64,000 nucleotides of DNA from Clostridia bacterium (GCA_017614315.1 JAGACA010000009.1:35290-99289), one strand, 5' to 3'; positions 33,771-42,290 are shown, counted from the first letter of the stretch. The notes: generated by a model from the letters alone, not told the origin. A program made the numbers and translations.

Positions 33771-35455
33771 AAAAAGTTTTAGCAATGCTCCTCGTCCTGG
33801 TCATGGCTGTGGCGCTCGTCGCCTGCCAGAATCCGGATAAGCCCCAGGAGAGCGATCTCGTCATCAACGCCTGCATAGCGTCTGAGCCCGAGACCATCGA
33901 CCCCTCGCTCGTCAGCTCTGTTGACGGTTCCACCTACACCCAGCATCAGTTCGAGAACCTGATGAAATATCAGCTCATCGCTTCCAATGCTGCTGACGAC
34001 CCCAACATGAAGGCGACCGAGGTCGTACTCGGTCAGGCTAAGTCCTACACCGTTTCCGACGACAAGAAGGTCTACACCTTCACGCTCCGCGACGACATCT
34101 ATTGGTCCGACGGTCAGCCCGTCAAGGCCGAGGATTGGGTCTACTCCTGGCAGCGCCTTGTCGATCCCGCTACCGCGGCCGACTACGGCTACTTCCTTGA
34201 CGGCATCGTTCTGAACGCCGCCGCTATCCAGGCGGGCGAGAAGGACAAGTCCGAGCTCGGTATCAAGGCTGTTGACGACAAGACCCTCGAGATCACCCTT
34301 GAGGCTCCCACCGCGTACTTCCTCGAGATGTGCGCTTTCGCTTCCCTCGTACCCCTCCGCAAGGACGTCGTCGAGGGCAACGCGACCTGGACCGAGCCTG
34401 CTACCATCGTTGTAAACGGCCCGTACAAGATCGTTGAGTGGGTACACGACAGCAAGATCGTCATGGAAAAGAACGAGAAGTACTACGACCTCGCGAAGCT
34501 CGGTCCCAAGCAGATCGTCTTCTGGCTCAGCGACAGCGAGACCGCTATCCTCTCGTCCTATCAGTCCGGTGAATATCAGTTCATCGAGAACTTCCCCAGC
34601 GATATGATCAAGACTCTCCGCGAGAGCGGCGACTGCTTCATCAATCCGTACATCGGTACCTATTACCTCTACATCAACTGTGAGAAGATCACCGATTGGC
34701 GTGTACGCGCGGCTATGGTCCTTTCCGTCGACCGCGACAACATCGTCAATAACGTCACCCAGGGGGGCCAGACGCCCGCTACCGGTTTCGTTGCATCCGG
34801 AATCCTTGATTCCACCGGTGCAAACTTCGCCTTCGGCAAGTCCGATCTCGGCGCGATCTACAACACCCTGAAGTCCATGTATCCCGACGCCGACCTCTCC
34901 ACCTATGCCGGCCGCTGCGCTCTTGCGAAGCAGCTCTATCAGGCGGCTGTCGACGAGGGTAAGTGGGATCCCAACACCACCATCGTTTACAACTTCAACA
35001 CCTCTGAATCCCATAAGGCGATCGCCGAGGCCTGCGGCTCCGACTGGAACACCGTTCTCGGCATCAAGATCACCCTTGAGAACCAGGATTGGAACACCTA
35101 CACCAACGGTCTCGGCGAGCACAAGTTCGGTGTAGCGCGTCTCGGCTGGATCGCTGACTACAACGATCCTATCACCTACCTCGAGCTGCTCGTAACCGGC
35201 AACTCCTACAACTACGGTCTCTACTCCAGCGCTGCCTTCGACGCCGCTATCGCGAACGCCAAGGCTATGGCTGCGGGCGCCGACCGTGACGCGATCCTCT
35301 ATTCCGCTGAAGAGACCCTGTTCGGTGAGGGCGGATTCCCCGTATGCCCGATCTATTACTACACCAATATGTACTGCGCGACCGGGCTGTCCAACATCGG
35401 CTACACCACGATGGGTTACTTCTTCTTCATGTACGCAACGAAAAACGCTAAATAA
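33767..35455 (+). CDS. oppA: Oligopeptide-binding lipoprotein OppA
   Basis: 562 residues, SBP_bac_5 family. Lipoprotein signal with lipobox 'LVAC' (Cys about residue 20), so it is anchored on the outer face of the membrane. Characteristic blocks are '[17 protein letters not shown]' near the N-terminus and '[20 protein letters not shown]'. Its own very strong 'AAGGAGG' RBS and its place as last gene before a strong terminator fit the high expression needed for a binding protein; codon choice also looks different from the GC-rich neighbours (more T-ending codons). Confidence 0.95.
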   Translation: MKKVLAMLLVLVMAVALVACQNPDKPQESDLVINACIASEPETIDPSLVSSVDGSTYTQHQFENLMKYQLIASNAADDPNMKATEVVLGQAKSYTVSDDKKVYTFTLRDDIYWSDGQPVKAEDWVYSWQRLVDPATAADYGYFLDGIVLNAAAIQAGEKDKSELGIKAVDDKTLEITLEAPTAYFLEMCAFASLVPLRKDVVEGNATWTEPATIVVNGPYKIVEWVHDSKIVMEKNEKYYDLAKLGPKQIVFWLSDSETAILSSYQSGEYQFIENFPSDMIKTLRESGDCFINPYIGTYYLYINCEKITDWRVRAAMVLSVDRDNIVNNVTQGGQTPATGFVASGILDSTGANFAFGKSDLGAIYNTLKSMYPDADLSTYAGRCALAKQLYQAAVDEGKWDPNTTIVYNFNTSESHKAIAEACGSDWNTVLGIKITLENQDWNTYTNGLGEHKFGVARLGWIADYNDPITYLELLVTGNSYNYGLYSSAAFDAAIANAKAMAAGADRDAILYSAEETLFGEGGFPVCPIYYYTNMYCATGLSNIGYTTMGYFFFMYATKNAK

Positions 35456-35485
35456 TTCTGTGAGTGTGCTTGTTAAGTGAACAAA

Positions 35486-35523
35486 GTCGGGCTGCGGCGA
35501 ATGCCGCAGCCCGGACTTTTTTT
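35486..35523 (+). terminator. Terminator after oppA
   Basis: 11-bp GC stem (35488-35498 with 35503-35513) and a run of T's. Confidence 0.9.
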
Positions 35524-35556
35524 CTGCGAAAAAGCCGAAAAATCTTTATGTGACGC

Positions 35557-35585
35557 TTGCATTGCCGCTTCAAAATCTATATAAT
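35557..35585 (+). promoter_or_regulatory. Sigma-A promoter of the binding protein/HD-GYP pair
   Basis: TTGCAT (35557-35562), 17 bp, TATAAT (35580-35585). Confidence 0.75.
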
Positions 35586-35638
35586 AGACTTAGGAAATTA
35601 TGAATATGCGCTTTTGTGCGCATTGGGAGATAAACCAA

Positions 35639-36448
35639 GTGAAGATCCTGTTAAAAAAGCTCGCCTCTTTGGCACTCGCGGTACTGATCGGGGCCGCTCT
35701 TTTCGGATGCGGCGGGAACGATATGGGTAGGGATCAGTCCCTCAAAAGGATACTCGAAAAAGGAGAGTTCGTAGTCGGCCTTGACGACGAGTATCCGCCG
35801 ATGGGCTTCGTCGACGAAAACGGCGAGATCGTCGGCTTCGACGTCGACCTCGCAAGGGAGGTCTGCACGAGGCTCGGCGTCAAACTCGTTCTCAAGAGCA
35901 TCATATGGGACGAGAAGGAAAACCTTCTTAACAGCGGCGAGATCGACTGCATCTGGAGCGCGATGTCCGTTACGCCCGCGCGCGCGCAGTCGATGAACCT
36001 GAGCGAGCCCTATCTCAAGAACGATCTCATATTCGTCGTTATGGGCGACAGCGAAATCGCACGCAAGAACGACATCCGCGGAAAGACGGTCGGCGTGCAG
36101 GCAGGTTCCACCACGCAGGAGGAGATCATGGCCTCCAGCCTCTACTCCTCCGTCACCGTCGTGACCTTCGACAGCAATATCGAGCTTCTCGAGACCCTGC
36201 ATACCGGCGCGGTCGACGTCGCTCTGGTCGATTCGCTGACCGCGTACTTTTTCATCAATTCCAGGACGGAATCCTATTACGTTCTTCCCGATTACCTCAG
36301 CGAGGAGGAATGCGCGATCGGCTTCCGCAAGGGAGATTCCGCGCTCCGCGACAGGATCCAGCAGATCCTCGCCGAGATGAAGGCCGACGGCACTCTCGCC
36401 GCAATATCCACAAAGTGGTTCGGCAGCGACATCACTACAGTCAAATGA
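35639..36448 (+). CDS. Amino-acid-type substrate-binding lipoprotein (SBP_bac_3)
   Basis: 269 residues from the GTG at 35639, eight bases after 'GGGAGA'; an upstream ATG at 35600 would put charged residues before the signal peptide. Lipobox 'LFGC' (Cys about 23). The binding fold shows 'VVGLDDEYPPMGFVDENGEI' and 'DIRGKTVGVQAGSTTQ', both typical of polar amino acid binding proteins. No permease or ATPase follows; instead a Cache/HD-GYP sensor lies 26 bp downstream under the same promoter. It may therefore deliver a ligand to the sensor rather than to a transporter; this is inference. Confidence 0.9.
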   Translation: MKILLKKLASLALAVLIGAALFGCGGNDMGRDQSLKRILEKGEFVVGLDDEYPPMGFVDENGEIVGFDVDLAREVCTRLGVKLVLKSIIWDEKENLLNSGEIDCIWSAMSVTPARAQSMNLSEPYLKNDLIFVVMGDSEIARKNDIRGKTVGVQAGSTTQEEIMASSLYSSVTVVTFDSNIELLETLHTGAVDVALVDSLTAYFFINSRTESYYVLPDYLSEEECAIGFRKGDSALRDRIQQILAEMKADGTLAAISTKWFGSDITTVK

Positions 36449-36474
36449 TCCCGTTTGGGGAACACTGAAACAGC

Positions 36475-38022
36475 ATGAAAAACAGGAACGAAAACAGCAA
36501 AAACGGCCGCCGCGTCAAGGTGCCTTTCCGCACCGCTCTGATGTCGGCGCTTTCCGTCGCTTTCGTTCTCAGCATAATATTCGCCTACTTCGCAATGCTC
36601 TTTTTCCAGACGCGGCAGAGCATCATAAAGAACGGTCAGCTCAACGCCATGAACTCTTCGTCGCGGATCGACAAATACCTTTCCTCCGGCGTGGACACCA
36701 TGAAGCTGATCAGCTACACGCTCGACAACATGATCCGCACGGGAAAGTCGCAGGAGGAGTTCAGACAGTTCCTGATCAACCAGACCGAAGCGATATCGAA
36801 CATCGAGAATATCCATTCCACCGGTTTTTACGCGTACATCAACGGCGAATACCTTGACGGCATCGACTGGAAACCGACTTATTCATACGATCCCACCACG
36901 CGCCCGTGGTTCATCGCGGCGCAGGCGAACGGCGGCAAGGTCGCCGTCGTCGATCCTTACCTCGACGCTCAGCTGAACGAGATGACCATCACGTTCTCAA
37001 AGACGCTCTGCGACGTCAAGAGCGTCGCCGCGATCGATTATTCGATCTCGAGCATCCAGGAGATAGTTGAGCAGACCGCCGCTTCCGGCGATTCGAAATT
37101 CGAGCTGCTTCTGAACCGCAGCTACCAGGTCATAGCGCATTCCGCCAAGTCCGAGGTCGGTAACGACTACCTGAGCGAGAGCGATACGTTCGGCAGCGAG
37201 CTGGTAAAGAAGCTGCGCAGCGCAAATAAGGATTTCTTCTCGTTCAGGTACCGCGGCACGGAGTACATCGTCTACTCCGTAAAGATCTCGAACGACTGGA
37301 TCTGCCTTTCCGTATCCGACGCATCGAGGGCTTACGCGCCGCTCATACTGACGCTCGTCTTCACGGTGATCGCCGTCCTGCTCGTCCTTACCATACTGCT
37401 CACGATAATCATCCGCTTCAACCGCAGGCAGGCGCAGTTCACCGCGCTGAGCATGCACGTCGTTGAGGCGCTCGCCGCCGCGATCGACGCGAAGGATCCC
37501 TACACCAACGGTCATTCCGGCCGCGTTGCGGCGTATTCGCGCGAGATCGGCAAGCGGTTCGGCTATTCCCAGAAGAAGCAGGAGGAGATCTACATGATGG
37601 GCCTTCTGCACGACGTAGGCAAGATAGGCATTCCGGACGCGGTCATCAACAAACCCGGCAAGCTGACCGACGAGGAGTTCGAGATCATTAAGACTCATCC
37701 GGCTACCGGCGCGTACATACTCTCAAAGACGTCGGAGCTGCCGAGGATGGCCGTCGGCGCGCACTGGCACCACGAACGCTATGACGGCAAGGGCTATCCC
37801 GACGGGCTTTCCGGTACCGATATCGAGGAGGAAGCGCGCATAATCGCCGTCGCCGACGCCTACGACGCAATGTCCAGCTGCCGCAGCTACCGCGATATGC
37901 TGCCGCAGGACGTCGTCCGGTCCGAGATCGAAAAAGGTCGGAGCACGCAGTTCGACCCCGCATTCGCCGAGATCATGCTCGGCATAATCGACGAGGACAA
38001 GGACTACAAGCTGCACGGATAA
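36475..38022 (+). CDS. Membrane Cache sensor with HD-GYP c-di-GMP phosphodiesterase domain
   Basis: 515 residues. TM1 (about 18-42) and TM2 (about 290-315) enclose a double-Cache extracellular domain (with 'TYSYDPTTRPWFIAA', a dCache signature). The HD-GYP domain starts near 325: 'TNGHSGRVAAYS', the HD pair in 'LLHDVGKIGIPD' (about 378) and the GYP motif in 'HHERYDGKGYPDG' (about 438). All metal ligands appear to be kept, so c-di-GMP hydrolysis to GMP is expected. Co-transcribed with an SBP_bac_3 lipoprotein, a likely ligand-binding partner. Confidence 0.92.
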   Translation: MKNRNENSKNGRRVKVPFRTALMSALSVAFVLSIIFAYFAMLFFQTRQSIIKNGQLNAMNSSSRIDKYLSSGVDTMKLISYTLDNMIRTGKSQEEFRQFLINQTEAISNIENIHSTGFYAYINGEYLDGIDWKPTYSYDPTTRPWFIAAQANGGKVAVVDPYLDAQLNEMTITFSKTLCDVKSVAAIDYSISSIQEIVEQTAASGDSKFELLLNRSYQVIAHSAKSEVGNDYLSESDTFGSELVKKLRSANKDFFSFRYRGTEYIVYSVKISNDWICLSVSDASRAYAPLILTLVFTVIAVLLVLTILLTIIIRFNRRQAQFTALSMHVVEALAAAIDAKDPYTNGHSGRVAAYSREIGKRFGYSQKKQEEIYMMGLLHDVGKIGIPDAVINKPGKLTDEEFEIIKTHPATGAYILSKTSELPRMAVGAHWHHERYDGKGYPDGLSGTDIEEEARIIAVADAYDAMSSCRSYRDMLPQDVVRSEIEKGRSTQFDPAFAEIMLGIIDEDKDYKLHG

Positions 38023-38027
38023 CAAGC

Positions 38028-38060
38028 AAAAAACCGACGCTTATGCGTCGGTTTTTTTTC
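38028..38060 (+). terminator. Terminator after the HD-GYP gene
   Basis: Stem 38033-38040 with 38045-38052, then a T-run. Confidence 0.9.
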
Positions 38061-38070
38061 GTTGGAGCGG

Positions 38071-38181
38071 GTAAAGGGACTCGTTTTTGCACATCGGCTC
38101 TCGCTGCCTGCGTGCTCTGCACGCCGCAGCTTCGGCCTGTGACAAAAACCCGGGGCGGCGAAAGCGCAGCACCGTTGCCCT
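38071..38181. repeat. 111-bp direct repeat, copy 1
   Basis: Identical over 111 bp to 38253-38363. Its left edge extends to 38062 as a 22-bp exact copy of the CCA end and T-arm half of the adjacent tRNA-Gly (38438-38459). No credible gene lies inside. Confidence 0.9.
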
Positions 38182-38217
38182 GTTTTCCCTGTCTTCGGCT
38201 TTTTGCGTGCAAAACAT

Positions 38218-38252
38218 GAGCTTTCCTTGGGCGTCGAACCCAAGGAAAGCTC
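38218..38252. other. 14-bp perfect hairpin between the repeat copies
   Basis: 38218-38231 pairs with 38239-38252 around a 7-base loop, immediately before copy 2. No T-run on either side. Confidence 0.75.
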
Positions 38253-38363
38253 GTAAAGGGACTCGTTTTTGCACATCGGCTCTCGCTGCCTGCGTGCTCT
38301 GCACGCCGCAGCTTCGGCCTGTGACAAAAACCCGGGGCGGCGAAAGCGCAGCACCGTTGCCCT
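38253..38363. repeat. 111-bp direct repeat, copy 2
   Basis: Identical to 38071-38181. It starts with 13 bases of the tRNA-Gly tail (GTAAAGGGACTCG). A third tail is the real tRNA-Gly 3' end. Confidence 0.9.
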
Positions 38364-38403
38364 TTCGCTTCGCCCTTCGAGTCCCTTCATTATTATTCCA
38401 AAG

Positions 38404-38435
38404 CCAAAGGGGATAGCAAAAGCTATCCCCTTTGG
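38404..38435. other. 14-bp perfect hairpin just downstream of tRNA-Gly
   Basis: 38404-38417 pairs with 38422-38435 around AAAA. On the minus strand it directly follows the tRNA-Gly CCA end, so it may mark the end of the tRNA transcript, although no clear T-run follows. Confidence 0.65.
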
Positions 38436-38438
38436 CAT

Positions 38439-38512
38439 TGGAGCGGGTAAAGGGACTCGAACCCTCTATCTCAGCTTGGAAGGCTAATGTGTTACCATTA
38501 CACTATACCCGC
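38439..38512 (-). tRNA. tRNA-Gly (TCC)
   Basis: Reads on the minus strand as a full cloverleaf: acceptor GCGGGTA with TACCCGC, anticodon TCC in CTTCCAA, T-loop GGTTCGAGTCC, encoded CCA at 38439-38441. Last tRNA of the cluster; its 3' end is duplicated further downstream. Confidence 0.95.
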
Positions 38513-38529
38513 AGCTATTCGGTTTTGAG

Positions 38530-38591
38530 CGGGTTTTCGATCCCGCATTGAGCGGGATCTTCGCGTCTGTTTACGCGAAGAAGAAAACCCG
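38530..38591 (-). ncRNA. Three-way-junction structure in the tRNA-Leu/tRNA-Gly spacer
   Basis: A 9-bp outer stem (38530-38538 with 38583-38591) encloses two perfect hairpins placed back to back: 38539-38546 with 38552-38559, and 38560-38566 with 38573-38579. It lies within the tRNA transcript. No tRNA identity (no T-loop consensus). Function unknown. Confidence 0.5.
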
Positions 38592-38610
38592 GCCAACTTT
38601 ATTCCAAAGT

Positions 38611-38696
38611 TGGTGCGGGCGAAGAGACTCGAACTCCCACGCCCGGAGGGCACCGGAACCTAAATCCGGCGCGTCTGCCAATTCCGCCACGCCCGC
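38611..38696 (-). tRNA. tRNA-Leu (TAG)
   Basis: Acceptor GCGGGCG with CGCCCGC, anticodon TAG in ATTTAGGT, long variable arm as expected for leucine, encoded CCA at 38611-38613. Confidence 0.95.
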
Positions 38697-38703
38697 AAAC
38701 AAA

Positions 38704-38779
38704 TGGTGACCCGTCGGGGATTCGAACCCCGGACACCTTGATTAAAAGTCAAGTGCTCTACCGACTGAGCTAACGGGTC
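38704..38779 (-). tRNA. tRNA-Lys (TTT)
   Basis: Acceptor GACCCGT with ACGGGTC, D-arm 'TAGCTCAG', anticodon TTT in CTTTTAA, encoded CCA at 38704-38706. Confidence 0.96.
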
Positions 38780-38782
38780 ATA

Positions 38783-38857
38783 TGGCTGGGGTGGCAGGAT
38801 TTGAACCTACGATATGGGAGTCAAAGTCCCATGCCTTGACCGCTTGGCGACACCCCA
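38783..38857 (-). tRNA. tRNA-Gln (TTG)
   Basis: Acceptor TGGGGTG with CACCCCA, anticodon TTG in CTTTGAC, encoded CCA at 38783-38785. Confidence 0.95.
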
Positions 38858-38923
38858 ACGGGAACGCCGCAAATGCTTTTCAAAAATAAAGCCCTTGCCT
38901 AAAAGCAAAAGCTCTACTGAAAA

Positions 38924-39001
38924 TGGGGTGAGTGGTGGGGCTCGAACCCACGACCTCCAGAGCCACAATCTGGCATTCTAGCCAACTGAACTACACCCAC
39001 C
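38924..39001 (-). tRNA. tRNA-His (GTG)
   Basis: Anticodon GTG in TTGTGGC, the extra G-1 at 39001 opposite the C73 discriminator that marks tRNA-His, encoded CCA at 38924-38926. Confidence 0.95.
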
Positions 39002-39026
39002 ATGAGGCTGCTTTCGCCGATGAAAA

Positions 39027-39103
39027 TGGCGCGCCTGCAGGGACTCGAACCCCGGGCCCACGGTTTAGAAGACCGTTGCTCTATCCACCTGAGCTACAGG
39101 CGC
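39027..39103 (-). tRNA. tRNA-Arg (TCT)
   Basis: Acceptor GCGCCTG with CAGGCGC, anticodon TCT in CTTCTAA, encoded CCA at 39027-39029. First tRNA of the operon. Confidence 0.95.
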
Positions 39104-39133
39104 ACGTCAATTTTTCCCTGCCGACGGGAAATC

Positions 39134-39162
39134 ATTCTACCATCATTTCGTGTCCTTGTCAA
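39134..39162 (-). promoter_or_regulatory. Sigma-A promoter of the tRNA operon
   Basis: On the minus strand TTGACA (39157-39162), 17 bp, TAGAAT (39134-39139), about 25 bp upstream of tRNA-Arg and overlapping the end of the preceding gene. Confidence 0.8.
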
Positions 39163-39691
39163 CTGCTTTTGATAAATTATTGATATATAATCGCCCTTGC
39201 GGTATGAACTCTTTTTTCACCACGCGGTACGCGGGACGATACGCCTTTCTGTACTCTTCGGAGTGATGCACGGCGGGAAATCCGGCCTTTTCCATCTCGC
39301 GTACAAGGCTTTTAAGCTCCTCCCTTTCAAAGGGCAGCTCCGCCTCCTCTGCGATATCCATGACCGCCTCCTTGAAGCGCGTCCTGTCGCCCGCGGGCTC
39401 CGCGCTTTTCACGAACCAGTCGAGGAGCTCGTCGGCCGTCACGCCGTTCGCGTCCAGCGCGGCGAGATCCACCCGCGCCCAGCCGTTGCCGATATCGTCA
39501 TATAGCGGCGCGTCCTTCTGCGGCGTTTCGCCGAGCTCACGAGCGAGCCACGCCCGGGCCGCCCCGCGATCCTTCACGGCGTGCGCGCAGCCGAACTCGT
39601 GCTGATACACGAGCTTATATACGTCCTGCGGCCGCATCAGCGGATACCTTTCGACGTTCCTTTTTACCGTCTCGAGAAGCTCCTTGTCCAT
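39143..39691 (-). CDS. Conserved-looking hypothetical protein
   Basis: 182 residues, soluble, no signal peptide. The N-terminal part 'PLMRPQDVYKLVYQHEFGCAHAV' and 'YDDIGNGWARVDLAAL' and the C-terminal 'FPAVHHSEEYRKAYRPAYRVV' are rich in His and aromatic residues and look like enzyme motifs, but I do not recognise the family. ATG preceded by 'GGAGGGGAGCGT'. Its 3' end carries the promoter of the tRNA operon. Confidence 0.75.
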   Translation of the reverse strand: MDKELLETVKRNVERYPLMRPQDVYKLVYQHEFGCAHAVKDRGAARAWLARELGETPQKDAPLYDDIGNGWARVDLAALDANGVTADELLDWFVKSAEPAGDRTRFKEAVMDIAEEAELPFEREELKSLVREMEKAGFPAVHHSEEYRKAYRPAYRVVKKEFIPQGRLYINNLSKAVDKDTK

Positions 39692-39749
39692 ACGCTCCCC
39701 TCCTTATCCTCGATTATACCTCTTTTCGGGTGAAAAAGCATTATTCTCG

Positions 39750-39777
39750 TTGAAAAAAACTCAAAAAGCATTATAAT
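39750..39777 (+). promoter_or_regulatory. Sigma-A promoter of the D-serine dehydratase fusion gene
   Basis: TTGAAA (39750-39755), 16 bp, TATAAT (39772-39777); the leader is only about 10 nt and consists mainly of the ribosome site. Confidence 0.65.
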
Positions 39778-39794
39778 GGATGAGAGGAGGCCGT

Positions 39795-41378
39795 ATGGAC
39801 TGTCTTGGAAAACTCAAATCGGGATCGGAACAGCTTTGGCTGAATCCGTCGATAAAGGATCCGGGGGACGCGCTCCCCTTTTTGAAGCTCGGCTTTATCG
39901 ATATCGTCGGCGCGGACGAGCGCCTTAAAAGGTTCGCGCCGCTGATCGCGCGGCTCTTCCCCGAGACGGAGCCCGCGGGCGGGATCATCGAATCCCCGCT
40001 TACGGAGATCCCGGGTATGCGTGAGGCGCTCGGCGTGTCCGGCCGCCTGTTCATAAAGCGCGATTCCGAGCTTCCCATCGCGGGCTCGGTCAAGGCGCGC
40101 GGCGGCATTTACGAGGTGCTCCTGCACACGGAGGAGCTTCTGGGCGGGGAGGTGTTCTCCCTCTCCCCCGAGGAGATCCGGCGCCGTCTCGCCGGGTACA
40201 CGGTGCAGGTCGGCTCGACGGGCAACCTCGGCCTTTCGATCGGGATAATGAGCGCGGCGCTCGGCTACCGCGCCGTGGTGCACATGTCCTCGGACGCGAA
40301 GGAGTGGAAGAAGGCGCTCCTTCGCGAAAAGGGCGTCGACGTCGTCGAGTACGCGGGCGATTACTCCTCCGCCGTGAGGATGGGGCGCGAGGCTTCGGAC
40401 GCCGATCCCATGAGCTATTTCGTGGACGACGAGAACTCCGAGCCGCTGTTTTTGGGCTACGCGGCCGCGGCGCTGCGTTTGAAGGCTCAGCTTGACGCGG
40501 CGGGCGTCACGGTCGACGCCGATCACCCCCTCAACGTCTACCTGCCCTGCGGGGTGGGCGGCGCGCCGGGCGGGATCGCGTTCGGTCTGAAGCATGTTTT
40601 CGGCAGCGGCGTGAGCTGCTTCTTCGCCGAGCCAACCGAGGCGCCCTGCATGCTGGCGGCGTTTTTGACCGGCGCACCCGTTCCCGTAACGGAGCTCGGG
40701 CTTTCCGGCGCGACGGAGGCCGACGGGCTTGCTGTCGGCACGGCGTCCGCGCTCGTTTACGACACGGTCAAAGAGCTCGTATCGGGCGAGTTCACGGTAA
40801 ATGACGGCGAGCTGTCCCCCTTGCAGAACCTCTTATACAAAACCGAAAAGCTGTACGTCGAGCCCTCGAGCGCCGCTGCGCTCGCGTTCGCGCGGCATAC
40901 GGAGCTTCTTCCCGACGGCAAAAACGTCACGCATATAGTCTGGGCGACGGGCGGCAGGCTGGTGCCCGAAAGCGAGCGCAAAAAGCAGCTCGTGACCGAG
41001 GTCGCGGCGGGACTGATCCGAAAAAACGGACGGTTCCTGATCGCGAAGCGCCCCGAAAACAAGGCGCGCGGCGGCATGTGGGAATTCGTCGGCGGCAAGC
41101 TCGAGGACGGCGAGACCGCGGAGGACGCGCTCGTCCGCGAGTGCCGCGAGGAGCTGGGCGTTTCGGTCGAGCCGCAGGGCGTTTTTACCCGCGTCGAATA
41201 CCGCTATCCCGATATCTCCGTCGGGCTGACCGTCATAAACGCCGTCATCGCGGACGGCGAGCCGAAGCTTTACGAGCATTCCGCCCTCGAGTGGATACTG
41301 CCCTCCGAGGCGGACAATTACCGCTTTTGTCCCGCTGACGAAGAGATACTCGAAAGGATCAAAGCCTCCTTTAAGTAA
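39795..41378 (+). CDS. dsdA: D-serine ammonia-lyase fused to a NUDIX hydrolase
   Basis: 527 residues from the ATG at 39795 after 'GAGGAGG'. Residues 1 to about 400 are a PLP-dependent D-serine dehydratase: 'LFIKRDSELPIAGSVKARGG' holds the Schiff-base Lys, 'VGSTGNLGLSIGIMSA' is the substrate loop and 'PCGVGGAPGGIA' the phosphate-binding glycine loop. DsdA itself is usually about 440 residues. From about 405 a NUDIX domain follows, with a complete Nudix box 'GKLEDGETAEDALVRECREE' then LGV. The first half deaminates D-serine to pyruvate; the second would hydrolyse a nucleoside diphosphate derivative, MutT-like by sequence. No frameshift separates the halves. Confidence 0.9.
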   Translation: MDCLGKLKSGSEQLWLNPSIKDPGDALPFLKLGFIDIVGADERLKRFAPLIARLFPETEPAGGIIESPLTEIPGMREALGVSGRLFIKRDSELPIAGSVKARGGIYEVLLHTEELLGGEVFSLSPEEIRRRLAGYTVQVGSTGNLGLSIGIMSAALGYRAVVHMSSDAKEWKKALLREKGVDVVEYAGDYSSAVRMGREASDADPMSYFVDDENSEPLFLGYAAAALRLKAQLDAAGVTVDADHPLNVYLPCGVGGAPGGIAFGLKHVFGSGVSCFFAEPTEAPCMLAAFLTGAPVPVTELGLSGATEADGLAVGTASALVYDTVKELVSGEFTVNDGELSPLQNLLYKTEKLYVEPSSAAALAFARHTELLPDGKNVTHIVWATGGRLVPESERKKQLVTEVAAGLIRKNGRFLIAKRPENKARGGMWEFVGGKLEDGETAEDALVRECREELGVSVEPQGVFTRVEYRYPDISVGLTVINAVIADGEPKLYEHSALEWILPSEADNYRFCPADEEILERIKASFK

Positions 41379-41473
41379 GGCTGCATGGAGAAGCGGCAAA
41401 AGCTCGGATAAAAAGCTTGCAAATTAAGACAAATTGTGGCAAAATATGTTTATCCCGTTTATGAGGTGTTCAA

Positions 41474-42121
41474 ATGAGTATTGTCGCCGCCAAGTGTCCC
41501 GTCTGCGGACGCGATATAGGCTTTGATGAATCGGCTGCGGAGTATACCTGCATATTCTGCGGAGCAAAGCTGACTACCTCCGCCCTCAAGACCGAGAAGC
41601 CCGCCGAGGCCGGTAAAACAGCGCATCACGACCTTTCCGCGTTCTTCGACAAAGGGCCCGCAAAGGTCTCCGACAGGGACAGAGTCACCGCCACGAACCT
41701 TTCCGAGGAGGAGATCACCGCGGAGCTTACGCGCAAGGTGGGTCTCAAGGAGGATCTCCGCCACGCCGTAAAGGCCATCGACGCTTTGAGGAAAAAGCGC
41801 CACAGCCTCAAATCCCGCAATAAGCGGCTCACCCGCTCTCTCATCATAGGCTGCGCCGCGGCGTCCGCTTCGCTGATCGCGTTCTTCCTCGTGCTCGGAA
41901 CGGAGCTTAAGCTGATGCTTCCCGTATCGATCGTTTCCGGCGTGGTGTTCGCGTTCGGCGCGGCGCTGATCATATTCTCGCTCGTCAATAAAAAGAAGGT
42001 CTCCGCCGCAAGGGAAAAACTCGAGGAAAACATACTCGAAAAGAAAGCCGTGCGCGACGGGCTGATAGATGAGCTGAACGCCATCAACCGCAAGCTCGGC
42101 ATTCACCATCACGACAAATAA
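41474..42121 (+). CDS. Zinc-ribbon and coiled-coil membrane protein
   Basis: 215 residues. N-terminal zinc ribbon with two CxxC pairs ('CPVCG' and 'CIFCG', residues 8-29). Coiled coil (about 75-110), two membrane segments (about 122-145 and 150-172), then another coiled coil to the end. The topology puts both ends in the cytoplasm. I recognise no family with a known job; similar small zinc-ribbon membrane proteins are common in Clostridia. Monocistronic. Confidence 0.8.
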   Translation: MSIVAAKCPVCGRDIGFDESAAEYTCIFCGAKLTTSALKTEKPAEAGKTAHHDLSAFFDKGPAKVSDRDRVTATNLSEEEITAELTRKVGLKEDLRHAVKAIDALRKKRHSLKSRNKRLTRSLIIGCAAASASLIAFFLVLGTELKLMLPVSIVSGVVFAFGAALIIFSLVNKKKVSAAREKLEENILEKKAVRDGLIDELNAINRKLGIHHHDK

Positions 42122-42138
42122 TATATTTTGATTTTTCG

Positions 42139-42160
42139 GGAACCCCTTCGGGGGTTTCTT
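42139..42160 (+). terminator. Short terminator after the zinc-ribbon gene
   Basis: AACCCC (42141-42146) pairs with GGGGTT (42151-42156), followed by TCTTCGTT. A weak T-tract. Confidence 0.55.
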
Positions 42161-42236
42161 CGTTATATAGTCGAAAGGCGATGAAAGTCCCCCAAACAAC
42201 CACACCTTTCACACAATCGATCCCTCCAATATTGCA

Positions 42237-42290
42237 GACAAACGCCGGACGGCCAAGCGTCCGGCGTTTGTCGTTCCTGCATCTTTTTTT
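42237..42290 (+). terminator. Long hairpin with downstream T-run
   Basis: Perfect 15-bp stem (42237-42251 with 42258-42272); a run of T's begins 11 bases later (42283). Either a delayed terminator or a structured element in the 246-bp gap 42122-42367, which otherwise holds no gene. Confidence 0.6.

Noticed and set aside
38004-38438. Open frames on both strands across the 111-bp repeats
   Set aside because: They exist only because the repeated DNA lacks stops; they run over terminator hairpins and tRNA tail copies, have no ribosome site and no domain pattern.
38932-39183. Open frame opposite tRNA-His and tRNA-Arg
   Set aside because: A known artefact of reading tRNA genes on the wrong strand; the DNA is fully explained by two tRNAs and a promoter.
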